A stretch of 64,000 nucleotides of DNA from Virgibacillus aidingensis (GCF_010994035.1 NZ_WIXN01000001.1:186001-250000); one strand, 5' to 3'; shown: positions 1 through 9,245, counted from the stretch's first letter. A program made the numbers and translations. Notes: generated by a model from the letters alone, not told the origin.

Positions 1-234
1 CGCAGCAAATTTAATAAATGTGGCTTCATCTTCTATCAGGCCGCAGGAAGCGCATTGTACTTTATACTGCGGCCCATGATATGCTGTGTGGAAAATTTCC
101 AGATTTTCATCTGTATATTCCTGAAGCAATTCGCCGGTCCCAGGGTCCAGTTTAACCGGTTTGGCAACCTGTTCGATTAAATTGAACCTGGATCTGTTTG
201 TTTTGCAATTTGGACATAAGTAGGCTTGAGTCAT
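1..234 (-). CDS. Zinc-ribbon-like small protein (C-terminus off window)
   Basis: The frame is open from an ATG to the left window edge, so only the first 78 codons are seen. A strong ribosome site (GGTGGAGGTG) sits 5 bases before the start. Two Cys pairs, CPNC near residue 7 and CASC near residue 65, suggest a zinc ribbon. I do not recognise the family. The gene is transcribed leftward, in the same direction as yueI upstream of it, and the yueI terminator separates the two. Confidence 0.75.
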   Translation of the reverse strand, partial: MTQAYLCPNCKTNRSRFNLIEQVAKPVKLDPGTGELLQEYTDENLEIFHTAYHGPQYKVQCASCGLIEDEATFIKFAA

Positions 235-354
235 ATAAACACCTCCACCAGATTGTATTAGTCTTATGTTGGTGTTTATGGAGAAATAATATTCAGCAGA
301 TTTACATAAACAATATGCAGGAGGACAAATCCTCCGGGAAGTGGAATGAAAAAT

Positions 355-377
355 GATCAAGCCTGTTGTGCTTGACC
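355..377 (-). terminator. Rho-independent terminator of yueI
   Basis: Inverted repeat GGTCAAGC / GCTTGATC with a 7-base loop begins just past the yueI stop and is followed on the minus strand by ATTTTTCATT. Confidence 0.75.
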
Positions 378-381
378 ATTG

Positions 382-813
382 TTATGAAAACATATTTTTG
401 ATTTTGGCCAGAAAGGAGTTTGTTTCGGAACTTTCTTCTTCTTTTACTTCTTCTATAAAAATCTCTTCTTTGTCAATAGCGTAATCGTAAGTTAGTACAG
501 CCCCGATATCTGTATCACTGTTCTCATTTGTTATAGAAGTATATGGAATATTATATTTATCGGCCAGGGCTTTTTCCTCCTTTAGAAAACGGGAAGAAAC
601 ATGTCCATTAATTAGTAATTTTGCATCCTGATGTTTCTTCATCGCCTCCTCCAGTTGTTTCAGGCCGTTATCCGTCATTACCTGTCCGATGGTAAGCGCA
701 ATGACAATTCGCTCCCGCAGTGTACCAAGAAACATTTTTCTTTCTGCTTCCTTAGGCCTCCGTTTGCCATATAATCCTTCTGTAATATAATCATCTACTG
801 ATTTTTTACTCAT
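382..813 (-). CDS. yueI: YueI family protein (DUF1694)
   Basis: The 143-residue protein matches the Bacillus YueI family: an N-terminal segment ending KRRPKEAERKMFLGT, then RERIVIALTIGQV and a predicted alpha/beta domain with AKLLINGHVSSRF. Function in the family is unknown. I chose the internal ATG (MSKKSVDDY) because GCGAGG lies 6 to 10 bases before it; a TTG 36 bases upstream would make a longer form overlapping the preceding gene. It follows the small membrane-protein gene closely and is probably co-transcribed with it. The C-terminus is acidic (EEVKEEESSE) and ends in a basic tail. Confidence 0.85.
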   Translation of the reverse strand: MSKKSVDDYITEGLYGKRRPKEAERKMFLGTLRERIVIALTIGQVMTDNGLKQLEEAMKKHQDAKLLINGHVSSRFLKEEKALADKYNIPYTSITNENSDTDIGAVLTYDYAIDKEEIFIEEVKEEESSETNSFLAKIKNMFS

Positions 814-845
814 TGTTATGCCTCGCTTTTTATTATGATTGGCAA

Positions 846-1130
846 TCAAGCCTTATTCCTGAGTGATTTCTTTAGATCTTTCGCACTGGAAATGAAGGCT
901 GTAATAATTAGGGATAAAGCAGCACCGATGAAAATCGCGAAACCGTAAAGACCTATCCCCATACCTTCCCATTCCCCAATAACAAATGAGATAAAAATAA
1001 GGGCAATACTAATCAATACAACAATCATTGGAAGGATATAACGCATTGGCGATCTTTTTCTTGAAAAAAACCAGTTGAAGCCAAGCAGGACAATAGCTGT
1101 AATGATAGATACAATGATAAATGGAAGCAT
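846..1130 (-). CDS. Small three-helix membrane protein, possibly YesK-like
   Basis: A 94-residue protein with three hydrophobic stretches at about residues 1-20, 28-50 and 60-82, and a basic C-terminus (KDLKKSLRNKA). The glycine-rich segment EWEGMGIGLYGF between helices two and three recalls YesK-type small membrane proteins, but I am not sure of the family. The start is chosen at MLPFIIVS because AAGGGGTGG precedes it at good spacing; an upstream start would add 14 residues without a ribosome site. It lies immediately upstream of yueI. Confidence 0.6.
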   Translation of the reverse strand: MLPFIIVSIITAIVLLGFNWFFSRKRSPMRYILPMIVVLISIALIFISFVIGEWEGMGIGLYGFAIFIGAALSLIITAFISSAKDLKKSLRNKA

Positions 1131-1168
1131 TAGCGGCCACCCCTTTTCCCTGAAATCGTTAAAGACTA

Positions 1169-1315
1169 TCATACTGTACTATATTTTCCGGTAATCTCCG
1201 TTAATTCATCAAACGTATCCTTTTTATCTGCGACATTAACTGTAAAGTAAGCTCTTCCGATTTGCCGGTCATTTCAAAGTCATATCCATTATAAATAAAA
1301 ACTGTATTAAAGACA
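1169..1315 (-). pseudogene. Possible frameshifted gene remnant
   Basis: On the minus strand one frame reads TVFIYNGYDFEMTGKSE and, after a 1-2 base shift, a second frame continues AYFTVNVADKKDTFDELTE and ends at a stop. Both halves look like natural protein sequence and no single frame spans them. There is no credible start upstream. I read it as the C-terminal remnant of a decayed gene of unknown family. Confidence 0.3.
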
Positions 1316-1709
1316 AAAAAGGAGCCCATGAATGGTCAGGAGGTGAAGCAGCTTGTTGGAAGTTGGTTTCATATGCCAATAAATTATGTGGCTTTATCCC
1401 ATTTGTTTCACGGACTAAATTTTTCAATTGCAGCGCCCTCCACATATGTTAATATCTCATCTGTCCACAACTTCTTTTATCGTGTTTTGATATTTCTTTG
1501 TATTTCTTTCAAGAAATTTCAAGAGACCTGCACTTATTCTCTCAGGTGACTCCGCCTTTTCTTTCTTACTCATTTTAATTTTGCTGCCTGGTGCCCATTT
1601 CCTCATTCCATAGGATATTCCGTCTCCTTTTAATATTACATATATAATTTTTGCGGGAGGGTAAATGGAACAAGTATAATGGGAATAATATTGGCAAGGA
1701 GGGAGTCAT

Positions 1710-1877
1710 ATGGAGTTTTTATTAACCATTATTGTGTACATCATTCCATTTATTATTTTGTATCTAGTCATTGCAGCCGGAGTTAGAAGGGGAATTGACG
1801 GTTCTGATACAGGCAGGGCATTGAGACAAAAGTTATTGGAAGAGGAAGAGAAGAGAAAATCGAATAAAAATAAATAG
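1710..1877 (+). CDS. Small single-pass membrane protein
   Basis: A 55-residue reading frame preceded by AAGGAGGG at 6 bases from the ATG. Residues 2-22 are hydrophobic (FLLTIIVYIIPFIILYLVIA), followed by a basic, then highly charged tail (LEEEEKRKSNKNK). This looks like a real small membrane protein with an N-terminal anchor. I recognise no family and give no function. Confidence 0.65.
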   Translation: MEFLLTIIVYIIPFIILYLVIAAGVRRGIDGSDTGRALRQKLLEEEEKRKSNKNK

Positions 1878-2038
1878 CCTGTATAAAAGGCGGTATGTAC
1901 TGAATGTAACTGTTTTGGTGTGGATAAATTTAAATACAGATGGGCACTGAGAAAAAATAAACTTTTGGAAAACTATAGATATTAAAAATATAAAATGATA
2001 GTATGATTAATACTATAGAGGTAAGGGTGCTGATTTTA

Positions 2039-2539
2039 TTGGTAATCCAAGTCCGTAAAATGAAAAAGAAAGATATCCCGCTTGTACAGCATGTTGCTAA
2101 AACAAGCTGGCATGATACATACGAAGGTATTATCCCCCGGCACATTCAGGAACAATTTTTACAAAATGCCTACAGCAATTATTCCATGAAACGGCGGTTA
2201 AAAAATTCATATTTTTTTGTTGCGGAAACAGATGGTACTATCATAGGATTTGCGAATTACTCACGGTCAGACCCGGATGGAAAAGTGGAATTGGGAGCCA
2301 TTTATCTGCTTCCTGCGTACCAGGGAAAAGGAGCTGGTACAGCACTATTGAAAGAAGGAATTGAAAAGTTGCAGGGAGTAAGGGAAATTCACCTCAGTGT
2401 GGAAAAAAATAATATAAGAGCAAAAACTTTTTATGAATCAAAGGGTTTTGCAGCCGTATCCGAATTTGATGAAGATTTTGCCGGCCACACATTAAGAACG
2501 CTTCGCATGGTATTAAAGGTAAAGAAAATTTCCTTATGA
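2039..2539 (+). CDS. GNAT family N-acetyltransferase
   Basis: A 166-residue acetyltransferase of the GNAT fold. Motif A is visible as GAIYLLPAYQGKGAGTALL (the R/Q-x-x-G-x-G/A acetyl-CoA loop), and the motif B region reads LSVEKNNIRAKTFYESKGF. The substrate is not predictable. The start is uncertain: GAGGTAAGG lies at 2018-2026, so a TTG at 2039 or CTG at 2030 fits better than the ATG at 2003, which lies before the ribosome site. It appears to be a single-gene unit with a terminator about 135 bases downstream. Confidence 0.8.
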   Translation: MVIQVRKMKKKDIPLVQHVAKTSWHDTYEGIIPRHIQEQFLQNAYSNYSMKRRLKNSYFFVAETDGTIIGFANYSRSDPDGKVELGAIYLLPAYQGKGAGTALLKEGIEKLQGVREIHLSVEKNNIRAKTFYESKGFAAVSEFDEDFAGHTLRTLRMVLKVKKISL

Positions 2540-2673
2540 AAGATACAACAGGCAGCTGCTCTATCCTTTTTGGTTATTTCAGGAAAACCCCTTTTACTTC
2601 TTCGTTCTCCTGGGCAGCAAATTTGAAGGATCAAGGAACTGGAGTTTATCCGGATTTGGAATGAAAGGGCAGG

Positions 2674-2703
2674 AAGAGACTTTCCCTGAGGAGAGTCTCT
2701 TTT
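2674..2703 (+). terminator. Probable terminator
   Basis: AAGAGACT pairs with AGTCTCTT across a 12-base loop, followed by TTTTAG. It lies between the convergent acetyltransferase gene and the YfhD-like gene; the T-run favours the plus strand. Confidence 0.55.
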
Positions 2704-2711
2704 AGGTGCTT

Positions 2712-2882
2712 TTACTTTTTCTTCGCTCGTTTATCGGCGGCCCGGCTTCTTGCCTGTGCCTCTTTATCGTCATGGTCCATCAGTTCTTCGGCAAACTCAA
2801 TATCCCGCCCTGCTGATTTCTGCTCTTTCAGGGTTTGAGAAGTAAAGTTATTTTTTAATTTATTATAATCATCTCTGCCCAT
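2712..2882 (-). CDS. YfhD-like small hydrophilic protein
   Basis: A 56-residue, charged protein preceded by GAGGTGA. Its C-terminal half (GRDIEFAEELMDHDDKEAQARSR, shortened here by position 25-47) matches the pattern of the Bacillus YfhD family, which ends with acidic then basic residues (AADKRAKKK). YfhD function is unknown; the family is common in spore formers. The N-terminal half is shorter and less similar than in typical YfhD, so the family call is tentative. Confidence 0.6.
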   Translation of the reverse strand: MGRDDYNKLKNNFTSQTLKEQKSAGRDIEFAEELMDHDDKEAQARSRAADKRAKKK

Positions 2883-3125
2883 TGAAAATCACCTCTTGTT
2901 TAATTTTTCATTCTTTAGTATGCACGCCAGCCATCAAATTATTTTTACCCTTAATTTATTAACATACGCCAATTTAATAAAAGGCAGCTTCTGCGACTTT
3001 TAGCCAAAAAGAACGTAAACAGGAGTTTAGACTGTTGAATTGCCGTGAATATGAATAATACACAAATAAATTCTCATATTTATCACATAATATAGGCATA
3101 CGTTTTTAATAAGGAGGGGTTATTG

Positions 3126-5078
3126 ATGGCGATGAATATAACGCAAAAAATAATTAAGGACCATCTTGTTTCCGGAGAGATGACTCCAGGTACGGAGATT
3201 GGTTTGAGAATCGATCAGACACTGACCCAGGATGCGACAGGAACATTAGTAATGCAGGAACTGGAAGCTATGGAGCTGGACCGGGCAAAGACAGAAGCAT
3301 CTGCCCAATATGTGGATCATAACTTAATTCAGGAAGATAATAAAAATCCGGATGATCACTTGTTTTTACATAGCGCTGCAAGGAGGTTTGGTTTGTACCA
3401 TAGCCGTCCCGGCAATGGGGTGAGTCACCCAGTCCATATGCAGCGTTTGGCAAAGCCCGGAAAAACTTTGCTTGGATCGGATAGTCACACCTGTGCAAAT
3501 GGCTGTATGGGTATGCTTGCTATGGGTGCCGGAGGAATTGATGTTGCCATGGCCATAGCAGGAGAGCCGTTTTATGTAAGAATGCCTAAAGTATGGGGAA
3601 TAAAGCTAACTGGTGAATTGCCGGATTGGGTAAGTGCAAAGGATGTTATTCTGGAACTCTTGCGCCGTCATGATGTAAAGGGCGGTGTTGGAAAAGTGAT
3701 TGAATATTATGGGCCGGGTTTAAAAGCACTGAGTGCCATGGATCGTCATGTTATTGCAAATATGGGGGCAGAGCTTGGTGCAACAGGAACTGTTTTCCCG
3801 TCCGATGAAGAGGTAAAGCACTTTTTAAAAGGCCAAAACAGGGAAGATGACTGGGTGGAACTCACCGCTGATAAAGGGGCCCAATATGATATAGACGAAG
3901 AAATCAATCTTTCAGAGCTGGAACCGCTTATTGCCAAACCGACGAGTCCGGGAAATGTCGTCCCGGTTTCGGAAGTTGCCGGAACACCAATTTATCAATC
4001 TTACATTGGATCTTCTGCCAACCCCGGATATAGGGACTTTGCGATTGCAGCTGAAATCGTAAATGGGAAACAGATCGCCCCTGGTGTTTCTTATGACATT
4101 AACCCAACATCAAGGCAAATGCTGACTGATCTTGTAAAAGAAAGTCATATTGCAAGTTTACTGCAGGCAGGCGGCCGCTTGCACCAGGCTGGATGCAACG
4201 GCTGTATTGGAATGGGGCAGGCACCTGCTTCAGGGCGCAATAGTCTGCGTACGACACCGAGAAACTTTCCGGGAAGATCAGGAACACGGGAGGACAGTGT
4301 GTTCCTTTGCAGTCCGGAAACGGCCGCAGCTTCTGCTTTAACAGGGGTGATTACGGATCCAAGAACACTGGAAATGAAGTATCCAAAAGTGAAAGAACCA
4401 AAAAATCCGACTGTGGATGAAAAATTGCTGGATGAGCCAATTCCATATGAAGAAGCAAAACAGGTAAAACTGCACAAAGGCCCGAATATTGCTTCCATCC
4501 CTAAAATGGATCACATGCCTGATGAAATAGAAATACCGGTGCTGTTAAAAATGGGAGACAATATATCAACCGATGAAATACTTGCCGGCGGGGCACGTGT
4601 TTTGCCATACCGAAGCAACCTTCCGGAAATCAGCAAGTTTACGTTTGAAATCATTGATGAAACGTATTATAAGAGAGGAAAAGAAACAGTTGAATCAGGC
4701 GGTCATGCAATCGTGGCCGGTAATAATTACGGCCAGGGATCAAGCAGGGAGCATGCTGCACTGGCGCCAAGGTATCTCGGTTTGCGTGTGGCACTGGTTA
4801 AAGACTTTGCCCGCATCCATTGGCAGAACCTCGTTAACTTCGGTGTTTTGCCATTAACTTTTGTAAATGAAGAGGATTATGATCTGATCGAACAAGGGGA
4901 TGTGCTGGAAGCTTCAGGTTTGAAAGATAAGATAAAAAACGAAAATGAATTTGAAATGAATGTAAAAGGAAAAGAGGAGAAAATAAAGGTGACCCATGCA
5001 TTATCCGAACGGCAAAAGGAAATAATGTTAAAAGGCGGCATTATTAATTGGGTTAAAGATCGGGCCGTAACAAAATAA
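3126..5078 (+). CDS. Aconitate hydratase, short (about 650-residue) form
   Basis: Converts citrate to isocitrate with an iron-sulfur cluster. The 650-residue protein has the aconitase/isopropylmalate isomerase core (about 1-440) and the swivel domain (about 470-650). Visible motifs are GSDSHTCANGC near 117-127, GCNGCIGMG near 356-364 supplying two cluster cysteines, GDNISTDEILAGG at the start of the swivel domain, and NYGQGSSREHAAL with the catalytic-type Ser-Arg. It is much shorter than the 900-residue CitB aconitase and fits the single-chain short family. The position usually read SCTN reads SSAN here (about 297-300), so the third cluster ligand is not obvious. AAGGAGG precedes the ATG; a TTG one codon earlier is also possible. 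Confidence 0.85.
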   Translation: MAMNITQKIIKDHLVSGEMTPGTEIGLRIDQTLTQDATGTLVMQELEAMELDRAKTEASAQYVDHNLIQEDNKNPDDHLFLHSAARRFGLYHSRPGNGVSHPVHMQRLAKPGKTLLGSDSHTCANGCMGMLAMGAGGIDVAMAIAGEPFYVRMPKVWGIKLTGELPDWVSAKDVILELLRRHDVKGGVGKVIEYYGPGLKALSAMDRHVIANMGAELGATGTVFPSDEEVKHFLKGQNREDDWVELTADKGAQYDIDEEINLSELEPLIAKPTSPGNVVPVSEVAGTPIYQSYIGSSANPGYRDFAIAAEIVNGKQIAPGVSYDINPTSRQMLTDLVKESHIASLLQAGGRLHQAGCNGCIGMGQAPASGRNSLRTTPRNFPGRSGTREDSVFLCSPETAAASALTGVITDPRTLEMKYPKVKEPKNPTVDEKLLDEPIPYEEAKQVKLHKGPNIASIPKMDHMPDEIEIPVLLKMGDNISTDEILAGGARVLPYRSNLPEISKFTFEIIDETYYKRGKETVESGGHAIVAGNNYGQGSSREHAALAPRYLGLRVALVKDFARIHWQNLVNFGVLPLTFVNEEDYDLIEQGDVLEASGLKDKIKNENEFEMNVKGKEEKIKVTHALSERQKEIMLKGGIINWVKDRAVTK

Positions 5079-5099
5079 TCAGGTAAAGGAGATATCATG

Positions 5100-5276
5100 A
5101 TGTCTCACAGGGATAATATTTGCAAAGCCTGTGAAGGAACAGGCATGCTTTCGGATGATGAAGGATGGCAGTACAGGTGCGGCGTATGTCATGGGGATGG
5201 AATATACGCTGTCTCAGATAAGGAGCGAACAGCAAGAGTGATGTCAGTGGATGAAAATAATCGAATGCTTGATTGA
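5100..5276 (+). CDS. Small DnaJ-type zinc-finger protein
   Basis: A 58-residue protein carrying two CxxCxGxG-like repeats, CKACEGTG at 8-15 and CGVCHGDG at 27-34, the pattern of half a DnaJ cysteine-rich domain, which would bind one zinc. It begins 21 bases after the aconitase stop with AAAGGAGAT before two adjacent ATGs; the second gives better spacing. The spacing implies one transcript with aconitase, ending at the strong hairpin downstream. A role in cluster assembly of aconitase would be speculation. Confidence 0.7.
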   Translation: MSHRDNICKACEGTGMLSDDEGWQYRCGVCHGDGIYAVSDKERTARVMSVDENNRMLD

Positions 5277-5296
5277 TGTAAAAAAGCAGGATTGAA

Positions 5297-5336
5297 AAAA
5301 CCGATGAGAAATATATTTATTTCTCATCGGTTTTAT
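5297..5336 (+). terminator. Terminator of the aconitase operon
   Basis: AAAACCGATGAGAAATA and TATTTCTCATCGGTTTT form a long perfect stem followed by ATTTTG. Confidence 0.85.
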
Positions 5337-5612
5337 TTTGAGTGAGTAATATTGTACTTTTTGGTGCATGCAGGCAGCTGTTGCCGTTCAGCCATGTATC
5401 ATAGGATCGTTCTATAGCACACGCTTCACCGGGATTTCGTTCAACCATGTATCATTGAGCTGTCTAATGGTACATGAATAGACAACTTTCCATGTAATTA
5501 TGTATTTCAGGGGCGGTATACAAGTAATAATCAGCCTGATTATCTCTCAACTATTATCAGAAAAATATGCTTTTCACATCAATTAGATAATGAGACGGGT
5601 AGGTTAAATAGA
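5337..5612. other. Non-coding stretch with a short direct repeat
   Basis: No convincing gene is seen. A 17-base sequence, GTTCAGCCATGTATCAT at 5386, recurs with one change at 5439 (53 bases apart). No function is evident. Confidence 0.4.
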
Positions 5613-5662
5613 AAAGGACTGCCTTCATAAGCCAATGATTGCGACTTGTGGAGCAGTCCTTT
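5613..5662 (-). terminator. Terminator of the CotF-like gene
   Basis: AAAGGACTGC pairs with GCAGTCCTTT, with a partial inner stem, and on the minus strand runs into TTTTCTATTT, 23 bases past the stop codon. Confidence 0.7.
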
Positions 5663-5685
5663 CCTTTAATCATTGTCAATCAGCT

Positions 5686-6300
5686 TTAATGCGGCATTTG
5701 CCCCTGAATCGGCCCAAAGCTGTTCATATATTGCTGCATATCCTGCTGCTTTAGTTGCGGCACTTGATAATACTGATTTTTGTTCTGGTATAAAAAGACT
5801 TCATAAGCCATTTCAATCAAATTTGGAATACTGTCTGCGAAAACCCTTCTCATGACAGGGTTGGTCGTCTCCAGTGCAGTAGTTGTAAAAGCAGATGCAG
5901 CCTGCTTTAAACAGCTCATCATATAACTGGAAACGCATTGATCATTGATTTCATTCACAGTTTGTGCAGGGGTAGTCGGCTGTGACGGCTGCATGCCGTA
6001 AATGACATTATTATCCTGGCTCATATTGTAGGTTTGTGTTTCTACAGTTGGTTCCTGTCCGGTCTTTAACGTTTCTACAAGCGTATTGTAAAGTGTGGAT
6101 AAATAGGTCTTGTGCTGCTGAAGCATAGTTTTTAATTCGGGATCCTGGATGTGCTGCTCATATAGTAAGTATTGCTCCATTCCTCCTACCAAACTGGATA
6201 TTGCCTCATGGGCGTCAAACATTTCATGCCCGCCAAAGCTTTGATTTGCAGGCATTTGACTTGAATCCTGCATATTTTGGTTTTGCTGCTGATTCTGCAT
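5686..6300 (-). CDS. Spore coat protein, CotF family
   Basis: A 204-residue protein with a Gln/Asn-rich N-terminus (residues 1-20) followed by two helical blocks typical of the Coat_F family: one with MFDAHEAISSLVGGMEQYLLYEQ (about 27-49) and one with SSYMMSCLKQAASAFTTTALET (about 124-145), ending in a helix with MAYEVFLYQNKNQYY. The family has a ferritin-like helical bundle and is found in the spore coat. At 204 residues it is longer than B. subtilis CotF. AAGGAGGAG precedes the ATG. It is a single-gene unit with its own terminator. Confidence 0.8.
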   Translation of the reverse strand: MQNQQQNQNMQDSSQMPANQSFGGHEMFDAHEAISSLVGGMEQYLLYEQHIQDPELKTMLQQHKTYLSTLYNTLVETLKTGQEPTVETQTYNMSQDNNVIYGMQPSQPTTPAQTVNEINDQCVSSYMMSCLKQAASAFTTTALETTNPVMRRVFADSIPNLIEMAYEVFLYQNKNQYYQVPQLKQQDMQQYMNSFGPIQGQMPH

Positions 6301-6504
6301 GCTGTCTCCTCCTTAAATATATTCAATATCACCGTTATTTTTATCAAAAATAACAAGATTATACATATTATAGTAGGGAGACTAATTTTTTTGAAATTAT
6401 AGAAGGAAATTGTATCATTTTTTGTTTGAAACCATTAAGGTTCACAGTCGTATTATAAGAAGAAAATGGTGTTTTAACGCATTAGGTTTGTTGGAGGTGT
6501 AAAG

Positions 6505-7806
6505 TTGAAAAAAGCATTCATATTAATTTTTGCTATAATAACCGTAATGTCAGGATGCAGCAATGAAAATAATGACGAGGAGGGAAATACCGTGCAGCAG
6601 CCGCTGTCAGGTGAGTGGAATGGTTCTATTGAGATTCCGAATCAGCCTCTTCCATTTATCATTGAATTCGATCAGGGGGAAGAACTGACAGGCAACATAA
6701 GTATTCCTGTGCAGGGACTGCAAAATTATCCGCTGTCCACAATAAAATTGGAAGATAATGAACTGCTTTTTACGATGGAAATGCAAGGGGAATATATTAC
6801 TTTTGACGGAAAAGTAGAGGAGGATACGATATCCGGAACTTTTAAGCAGCATGGGCAGACTTTTCCCTTTCAATTAAATAAGATAGATGCTGTGGCATCA
6901 GATGAGGAAGAAGCGGATTTTCTCCAGGTGGAAACAGAACGAGGGACGCTTTATGGTCAACTGGAAACACCTGAAGGAGACGGCCCATTCCCGGTTGTTA
7001 TCATTATCCCCGGCTCAGGGCCAACAGATCGTGATGGAAATTCGCCCGGCATTCCAGGAAAAAATAACAGTTTGAAACTTTTGGCTCAGGGACTTGCGGA
7101 GAATGGGATAGCCAGTCTTCGTTATGATAAGCGCGGCGCAGGGAAAAATATGCAGGCTTTAGTAGCAGAGGAAGATATGCGTTTTGAACAGTTTACAGCA
7201 GACGCTGTATCCTGGTTGAAGCTATTAAATGAGGATGATGCATATACAAATGTGGGAATTATAGGACATAGCCAGGGTTCACTGACTGGTATGCTCGCTT
7301 CACAGGAAAGTGAAGTAAATGCTTTTGTCTCTATTGCCGGTGCGGGAAATTCCATTGACGAAGTTTTAGCCGATCAATTAAGTGAAGAGTTTTCCGGAGA
7401 AATTATGGAAGAAAGCGAGCATATTCTGGAACAGTTAAAGGAAGGGAATCCGGTGGAAAATGTCAGTCAGGAACTGTATAGCGTGTTCCGTCCATCCGTC
7501 CAATCCTTTATTTCTTCCTGGATGCAATATGATCCAGCTGAAGAGATTGCGAAGTTGGATATACCAACGTTTATTGTGAACGGGGACAATGATTTACAAG
7601 TGCCTGTCCGGGAAGCGGAATTGCTCAGTGAAGCAAAACCGGAAGCTGAATTCCTTTTAATTGAAGGGATGAATCATATTTTAAAAGAAGCCCCTGAAGA
7701 CAGGGAAGGGAATCTGCAGACATACAGTGATCCGGAACTTCCATTGGCAGATGGATTCATGGATGGGATCGTTACATTTTTTGCGGAAAATGAATTTATA
7801 GACTAA
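6505..7806 (+). CDS. Lipoprotein alpha/beta hydrolase
   Basis: A 433-residue predicted lipoprotein: signal peptide with lipobox VMSGC (Cys18), an N-terminal beta-rich domain (about 30-125) with the pattern GEWNGSIEIPNQPLP, then an alpha/beta-hydrolase domain. Catalytic elements are visible: oxyanion-region GSGPTDRDG at 170-178, nucleophile elbow GHSQGS (Ser256), acid in NGDNDLQVP (about Asp361-363) and His391 in GMNHIL. It probably acts on an ester or peptide substrate outside the membrane; the substrate is unknown. The start is TTG with GGAGGTG before it. A hairpin terminator follows. Confidence 0.85.
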   Translation: MKKAFILIFAIITVMSGCSNENNDEEGNTVQQPLSGEWNGSIEIPNQPLPFIIEFDQGEELTGNISIPVQGLQNYPLSTIKLEDNELLFTMEMQGEYITFDGKVEEDTISGTFKQHGQTFPFQLNKIDAVASDEEEADFLQVETERGTLYGQLETPEGDGPFPVVIIIPGSGPTDRDGNSPGIPGKNNSLKLLAQGLAENGIASLRYDKRGAGKNMQALVAEEDMRFEQFTADAVSWLKLLNEDDAYTNVGIIGHSQGSLTGMLASQESEVNAFVSIAGAGNSIDEVLADQLSEEFSGEIMEESEHILEQLKEGNPVENVSQELYSVFRPSVQSFISSWMQYDPAEEIAKLDIPTFIVNGDNDLQVPVREAELLSEAKPEAEFLLIEGMNHILKEAPEDREGNLQTYSDPELPLADGFMDGIVTFFAENEFID

Positions 7807-7862
7807 ATACCTTTCAGGAGAAAAGGGTTTATTTCCATAATTAAAGTTTTAAACTGTATAAT

Positions 7863-7915
7863 AGCCTTGCACGGTGCATGATAAACACCATCTGAAAGCA
7901 AGGCTGTTCTCTTTT
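7863..7915 (+). terminator. Probable terminator of the lipoprotein hydrolase gene
   Basis: AGCCTTGC pairs with GCAAGGCT with an inner GGTG/CACC stem, followed by the T-rich GTTCTCTTTT. Confidence 0.6.
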
Positions 7916-8192
7916 CCAAGAGAGTTTGCCACAGCCATTTATATAATTACAGCAGCGTGAACTGGAGAGGTCTGTCTATGCCTTGTTTCACTGGCGGCCC
8001 AGCTATATTATTCAGTTACTTTTTCCAGGGATTCCGGATTCCTGATAATCGCCATAATCAATATCCGAAACGTGCTTATTATTTTTTTGCTGCATAGATT
8101 GAAAACTTGTACTTTTCTATTCGATTGTTTGGATATTTGTCTGTATAATTGGAGTATATGATATGGGCAAGCATATAGCAGGAGGTTTTTCC
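7916..8192. other. Intergenic region before the MBL-fold gene
   Basis: No gene is seen. A TATAAT at 8144-8149 could be a -10 element of the downstream gene, but no well spaced -35 hexamer accompanies it. Confidence 0.35.
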
Positions 8193-9140
8193 ATGGAAAA
8201 TAAAAAGCCGGAGCAAATTGATGCACGTATTCACTTAATCGATGGATTTGATTTAGGTGTGCCGGAAAGAACGGGTACATACGTTATTGATGAAGAAGAA
8301 TTGACCATTGTAGAAACAGGGCCGAGCCCGTCGGTGAAATATATTAAACAGGGCTTGCAGGACTTGGGTTTCTCGCTGGATGAGGTGAAATACATTATTG
8401 TGACACATATTCACCTTGATCATGCTGGCGGAGCGGGACTGTTGTTGAGGGAATGTCCAAATGCCAAAGTGATTGTTCATCCCCGGGGGGAACGGCATTT
8501 AATTGATCCGAAAAAACTGGCAGCCGGGGCAAGGGCGATTTATGGTGAAAGCTTCTCCGAATTATTTGATCCGATTGTTCCGATTGATGCTGAACGGTTG
8601 ATTATAAAAGACGAAGGGGACACGCTGACAATTGGACCGGATTGTACCCTTGAGTTTTTGTATACGCCGGGCCATGCCAAGCATCACTTTAGTATTTATG
8701 ATCCGGTCAGCAATGGTATTTTTACCGGAGACACTGTTGGTGTAAGATATCAGCAGCTTATTCATGACGGGGTTGGTTTCTTTTTGCCGTCTACTTCCCC
8801 AAATCATTTTGATCCGGCTGCCATGCAGGAATCTATCCAGCGGATCCTTGATATGAATGTAGACCGGATTTACTTTGGTCACTACGGTATGACGGAAAAT
8901 CCGCCAAAAGCACTTCATCAGGTATCTGAATGGCTGGAAGTTTTTGTCGAAGAGGGGGAACAGGTTTTTGCAGAAGGAAAAGGATATGATGAACTTTCGG
9001 GAAGATTGTTTGAAAAAGTAAAGTCACATCTGCAGGGCCTTGGGATTAATGAGGAACATGAAGTATATATTATTATTAATCTTGATATGCAGGTTTGTGC
9101 ACTGGGGATTATAGATTATTTTCAAAAATTGAAGCAGTAG
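8193..9140 (+). CDS. MBL-fold metallo-hydrolase (YflN/YobT-like)
   Basis: A 315-residue metallo-beta-lactamase-fold protein. The metal motif HxHxDH is present in THIHLDHAGG (His72, His74, Asp76, His77); further ligands are likely in TPGHAKHH and GDTVG, and the last in FGHYGM. The length and layout are like the Bacillus YflN/YobT group, larger than glyoxalase II. The substrate is not known; family members include lactonases and thioester hydrolases. The start is placed at the ATG 8 bases after AGGAGG; an in-frame upstream ATG lies before the ribosome site. It appears to be a single-gene unit ending at a strong terminator. Confidence 0.85.
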   Translation: MENKKPEQIDARIHLIDGFDLGVPERTGTYVIDEEELTIVETGPSPSVKYIKQGLQDLGFSLDEVKYIIVTHIHLDHAGGAGLLLRECPNAKVIVHPRGERHLIDPKKLAAGARAIYGESFSELFDPIVPIDAERLIIKDEGDTLTIGPDCTLEFLYTPGHAKHHFSIYDPVSNGIFTGDTVGVRYQQLIHDGVGFFLPSTSPNHFDPAAMQESIQRILDMNVDRIYFGHYGMTENPPKALHQVSEWLEVFVEEGEQVFAEGKGYDELSGRLFEKVKSHLQGLGINEEHEVYIIINLDMQVCALGIIDYFQKLKQ

Positions 9141-9144
9141 AAAT

Positions 9145-9182
9145 AAGCAGCGGATCTGTATAGAGCGGATACCGCTGCTTTT
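9145..9182 (+). terminator. Terminator of the MBL-fold gene
   Basis: AAGCAGCGG pairs with CCGCTGCTT, followed by TTTATC, within 5 bases of the stop codon. Confidence 0.85.
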
Positions 9183-9245
9183 ATCTCCATCAATTATTTA
9201 AAATATACCTGCCAATCATGCAAGTACTCCACTCATTCACCGTCA

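Noticed and set aside
1328-1549. 73-residue plus-strand frame
   Set aside because: It has no coherent domain and lies over a probable minus-strand gene remnant; composition looks non-coding.
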